A stretch of DNA of 64,000 bases from Natrinema longum. GTDB lineage: Archaea > Halobacteriota > Halobacteria > Halobacteriales > Natrialbaceae. Of the stretch, positions 61,068-64,000 are shown in pieces. The position numbers were made by a program, and so were the translations under genes. Below the pieces are notes generated by a model. It did no database searches. It was not told the origin of the DNA and saw nothing but the letters and a program-made list of their open reading frames with translations. The first letter of the stretch is position 1. Each line of letters begins with the position of its first letter. Where the stretch lies: positions 2,232,001-2,296,000 of the forward strand of contig NZ_CP071463.1 of assembly GCF_017352095.1 (NCBI RefSeq). Reading direction: 5' to 3'.

Positions 61068-62384
61068 ATGAGTCAGGCCCTCGACACTGCGCCGACAACG
61101 ACTGCGTTGACGGCCCTCGCGAAGCCACGGCGGCGATACCTGCTCGCCACGCTACTCGGGCGCGAGGACACGTCCACACCCGACGCGACGTCGGAGTCGA
61201 TGTCGGTCGCCACGCTCGCAACCGAGGTTGCGGCCACGGAACGCGACTGTCCGATCGTCACCGACGACCAGCGCGAGCGAACCCTGACCACGCTGGTTCA
61301 CACCCACATTCCACGGTTGATCGACCACGGTATCCTGACTCGACGTGGAGACGGGGAGACGACCGCGGTCGCGCTCGCCGATCACCCGCTTCTCGAGACC
61401 GAGTGGGTACGGGCGCTTCTCGCGGATCCGACCGGCGAGGAGTTCCCCGCCCCCGAGGCGACGCTGAACCGAACGCTCGAGGCCCTGCGTCGCCCGCGTT
61501 ACCGAACCGTCTGTACCGTCCTCGCGAGGCAGCGCGGGACCGTTTCCGTCGCCGATCTCGCGGCACTGGTCGTGGCACAGGAGGACGGTGACGGGACGCG
61601 GCTGGTCGACGTCACCGAGGCGGCGTGTACGGCTGCCGCAACGATGCTCGTCCACGAGGCGCTGCCCGCGCTTTCGGACGCAGGGCTCGTCGCGTACGAC
61701 GACGCCGAGAGACGCGTCGGACTCGCGACCGACGCACCACAGTGGGGGGCCGACTGGCTGCTCACGGGGCCGCTCGCGGACGCTGCCGACCCCATCCGAA
61801 CGGTTCGAGACCGCACCGGCGGTCCTGCCAGCGCGGGGCCAGCGACGACGGACCCGGCCACGGAGGGGAGTACCGGAAGCGAAGACGCGTGCGTCAACAG
61901 CTGTCGGACGATCAGGGGCCGAGAATCCGTCGTCACGGCGGGACTCCAGATCGCCGACAACGCCGACGAGGAACTGTTCGTGACGGTTCCCGATCCCGAC
62001 CTGATTCAACAGACGTGTCTCGAGCACTGGCGGAAGGCCACCGAGCGCGGGGTCGACGTGTACGTCGGCTCCCATTCCCCGCGGGTTCGCGATACCATCC
62101 GATCTGCGGTTCCAGAGGCGACCGTGTGTGAGCCACGACTCGACTGGCTCAACTTTCCGATCGAACGGGGGAACCACGGCCGTATCGTCTTCGCGGACCG
62201 AACGACGGCGATGATCGTGACGGTGGACGACGCTCGTTCGGAGACGGAGCCGCGAATCGGTGCGATCACCGGTCACGGACGGCGCAACGCGCTGGTCTCG
62301 CTCGTGTGCGAACACATGTGTCCGCGGCTGGATCGGCTCACGACCGAGGGTGACGCCAAAGACGGGACGCCGCTCTCGATCTGA
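61068..62384 (+). CDS. Haloarchaeal HTH regulator (DUF7344-like, two winged helices)
   Basis: A 438-residue protein. It opens with a winged-helix part (about 12-110, ALAKPRRRYLLATLLGRE ... HTHIPRLIDHGILTRRGD). A second similar part follows (about 135-225, LRRPRYRTVCTVLARQRGTVSVADLAALVV ... HEALPALSDAGLVAYDD). This tandem is typical of DUF7344-type haloarchaeal proteins. The C-terminal third (about 285-430) has a TrmB/phospholipase-D-like sensor region (ADNADEELFVTVPDPDLIQ ... ERGNHGRIVFADRTTAMIV). It probably binds DNA and a ligand. It begins 66 bases after the Bat-type regulator. Confidence 0.78.
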   Translation: MSQALDTAPTTTALTALAKPRRRYLLATLLGREDTSTPDATSESMSVATLATEVAATERDCPIVTDDQRERTLTTLVHTHIPRLIDHGILTRRGDGETTAVALADHPLLETEWVRALLADPTGEEFPAPEATLNRTLEALRRPRYRTVCTVLARQRGTVSVADLAALVVAQEDGDGTRLVDVTEAACTAAATMLVHEALPALSDAGLVAYDDAERRVGLATDAPQWGADWLLTGPLADAADPIRTVRDRTGGPASAGPATTDPATEGSTGSEDACVNSCRTIRGRESVVTAGLQIADNADEELFVTVPDPDLIQQTCLEHWRKATERGVDVYVGSHSPRVRDTIRSAVPEATVCEPRLDWLNFPIERGNHGRIVFADRTTAMIVTVDDARSETEPRIGAITGHGRRNALVSLVCEHMCPRLDRLTTEGDAKDGTPLSI

Positions 62385-62417
62385 TTCGGCGGCGACGAAC
62401 CGGTCGATGGGGTTCGA

Positions 62418-63362
62418 TCAGGGAACCAGGAGGAAGAGAAATCCCGCGTAGCCGACGACGAGGATCGCACCGTCGATCCGCGTCAGCCGCCGGCCGTATC
62501 CCATCATCCCGACCAGCAGGAGGGTAAAGGCGACCATGATGGGGAGTTCGAACCGGAGCGTGGCCGGCTGGATCTCGATCGGCGTGATCAGTGCCACGAT
62601 CCCCAGGACGGCGACGATGTTGTAGATGTTCGAGCCGACGACGTTTCCGACGGCGAACTCCGCCTGCCCGCGGATCGCACCCACGACCGAGGCCGCCAGT
62701 TCCGGCAGCGACGTGCCGAGTGCGAGGACTGTCAGGCCGATCACGAGATCCGAGACGCCCAGTGCCGACAGCAGTCCCGTCCCACCGTCGACGAGCCACC
62801 GAGAGCCGACGACGAGAACGATCAACCCACCGACGACGAGCGCAACGTCTCGAACCGAGACGCCCGCTCCCGCGTCGTGATCCTCGGCGACCGACGGCGG
62901 GTCCGCGCTGGCGTAGTACAGCAAGAACGCAGTGAATCCGGCAAGCACCAGCAGGAAGACCACGCCCTCGAGGCGGCCGATCCGCCCGTTCGCACCCAGG
63001 ACGACCAGCAGGACGGCCGCGAGTGTCATCACGGGGACGTGTCGCCGGAGCACTCGCTCCGCGATCGGCAGGGGCTTGATCAACGCGGCGGTTCCGAGTA
63101 CCAGGCCGATGTTCGCGATGTTCGAGCCGACGATCGTCCCGAGCCCGATATCGCTCGAGACGTTCAGCGCACCGATCGTCGAGACGAACAGTTCCGGCGC
63201 TGTCGTCGCGAACGCGATTACTGTCACGCCGACGGTCGTCGCCCGGAGCCCGATTCCGAGCGCCAACCGCCCCGCACCGGCGACCAGTAACTCCGCACCG
63301 GCATACAGCGCGACGATCCCACCCGCCACCAGGAGGAGATCGAGCGGGGTTCCCGAGAGCAT
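62418..63362 (-). CDS. Calcium/sodium antiporter (CaCA family)
   Basis: A 314-residue membrane antiporter with ten helices in two homologous halves. The alpha repeats read TTAPELFVSTIGALNVSSDIGLGTIVGSNIANIGLVLG and LALGTSLPELAASVVGAIRGQAEFAVGNVVGSNIYNIVAVLG. Both carry the ion-binding Glu and Asn residues. It exchanges Na+ (or H+) for Ca2+. Convergent with the regulator gene. Confidence 0.94.
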   Translation of the reverse strand: MLSGTPLDLLLVAGGIVALYAGAELLVAGAGRLALGIGLRATTVGVTVIAFATTAPELFVSTIGALNVSSDIGLGTIVGSNIANIGLVLGTAALIKPLPIAERVLRRHVPVMTLAAVLLVVLGANGRIGRLEGVVFLLVLAGFTAFLLYYASADPPSVAEDHDAGAGVSVRDVALVVGGLIVLVVGSRWLVDGGTGLLSALGVSDLVIGLTVLALGTSLPELAASVVGAIRGQAEFAVGNVVGSNIYNIVAVLGIVALITPIEIQPATLRFELPIMVAFTLLLVGMMGYGRRLTRIDGAILVVGYAGFLFLLVP

Positions 63363-63527
63363 GGCGGCGGCTACTCAGGAGAGCCCTAAAAGCGACGCGA
63401 AACGGACGCTGTCGGCAGGCGCGTCGGGTCGGCCCGGCACCCAGCGGCACACGACGCCGGTATGGCGGTGTCCGTCGCCGAAGCCAGACCCATTATAGGC
63501 TCCCCCGACCGAATGGCAGCAAGACAA

Positions 63528-64000
63528 ATGGCTATGGACGTCTACGGACTGCTCGGCAATCCGGTCGGCCACTCGCTGTCGCCACCGATGCACGAGGCCG
63601 CCTACGACGACTGCGGCCTCGAGGCCCGCTACGTGACCTTCGAACCCGACGAAGGCGATATCGAAGACGCGATCCACGGCGCTGACGCGCTCGGTATCGC
63701 GGGATTGAACGTGACGATTCCGTTCAAGCAGGCGGCCCTCGAGATCGTCGCCCCCGAGGATCTGGCGACCAGAATCGGCGCTGTCAACACGATCGACTTC
63801 TCGGGGTCGGGGCCGCCGACGGGCTACAACACCGACGCCGTCGGCGCGTTGCGTGCGTTACGCGATCACGACGTCGGGATCGATGGCGCGCGAGCCGTCG
63901 TCGTCGGTGCCGGCGGTGCCGGCCGGGCGATCGCCTTCGGCCTCGCGGATGCCGGCGCGAGGGTCGCGATCGCCAACCGAACCGAGGCGAGGGCACACGC
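63528..64000 (+). CDS. aroE: Shikimate dehydrogenase, N-terminal part (runs off the window)
   Basis: It reduces 3-dehydroshikimate to shikimate in the aromatic amino acid pathway. About 157 residues are visible. [24 protein letters not shown] is the substrate loop, [10 protein letters not shown] carries the catalytic Lys, and IGAVNTIDF and [13 protein letters not shown] follow. The NADP site [32 protein letters not shown] comes near the right edge. Two Mets (63528 and 63534) are both possible starts. Confidence 0.94.
   Translation, partial: MAMDVYGLLGNPVGHSLSPPMHEAAYDDCGLEARYVTFEPDEGDIEDAIHGADALGIAGLNVTIPFKQAALEIVAPEDLATRIGAVNTIDFSGSGPPTGYNTDAVGALRALRDHDVGIDGARAVVVGAGGAGRAIAFGLADAGARVAIANRTEARAH

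Noticed and set aside
1-64000. CRISPR arrays, insertion sequences, toxin-antitoxin or restriction loci
   Set aside because: No spaced direct-repeat arrays, transposase motifs or paired toxin genes were found on reading either strand.

Overview
The window is chromosomal DNA from an extremely halophilic archaeon (Halobacteria). The signs are GC-rich, strongly acidic coding sequence, MCM, TFB, TFS, NAC, eL40, Orc1/Cdc6 and FtsZ1 genes, an RNase P RNA of archaeal type, a digeranylgeranylglycerophospholipid reductase, a PGF-CTERM surface protein, and the LysW-carrier route for arginine/lysine. The style of the small haloarchaeal families suggests a Natrialbales-like genome, but that is an inference from family resemblance only.

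Layout. 1-9.8 kb: an unidentified C-terminal fragment, a small membrane protein, an Orc1/Cdc6 initiator, an SLC13 permease with RCK_C domains, a DUF4397 Tat protein, uvrB, a CinA-like protein, a BofA-like membrane protein and tRNA-Pro(UGG). 9.8-16 kb: an AT-rich gap, a DUF502 protein, the MCM helicase gene interrupted by a 642-residue intein, and a PGF-CTERM protein. 16-20.6 kb: TFB, threonine synthase, an HTH regulator and small proteins. 21-30.3 kb, minus strand: argG-argH and lysW-lysX-argC-argB-argD-lysK-argF, a complete LysW-dependent arginine/ornithine (possibly lysine) cluster with mostly 1-4 base overlaps. 30.6-36 kb: a membrane-anchored winged-helix protein, LigT-like phosphoesterase, SnoaL-like protein, extended peroxiredoxin, Tsr3, eL40, tRNA-Arg(GCG) followed by repeated copies of its own 3' end, and RNase P RNA. 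36-40.7 kb: AMMECR1, PUA, HD, SDR, NAC and TrmI. 40.7-42.1 kb: an AT-rich island holding a frameshifted Tat-exported protein and a small two-helix membrane protein. 42.2-64 kb: TFS, MFS and epoxide hydrolase, DUF5797/DUF5787, Nudix, uS10-like, M20 amidohydrolase, GGR, a hydrolase-membrane fusion, ferredoxin, rhodanese-MBL, rubrerythrin-like, FtsZ1, DtdA, a Bat-type regulator, a second regulator, a Ca/Na antiporter and the start of aroE.

How it works together. Most genes are core information processing and central metabolism. The arg/lys block makes ornithine on the LysW carrier and then arginine through ArgF, ArgG and ArgH. Non-core signals cluster at gene 3' ends: an intein in the Walker B region of MCM, a second copy of the last 15 codons of argF, and three copies of the tRNA-Arg 3' end. 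The AT-rich island is the best candidate for an undescribed system: a secreted precursor-like protein plus a small membrane protein, arranged like a bacteriocin (halocin) and immunity pair. No homology to a known halocin can be shown from sequence reading alone.
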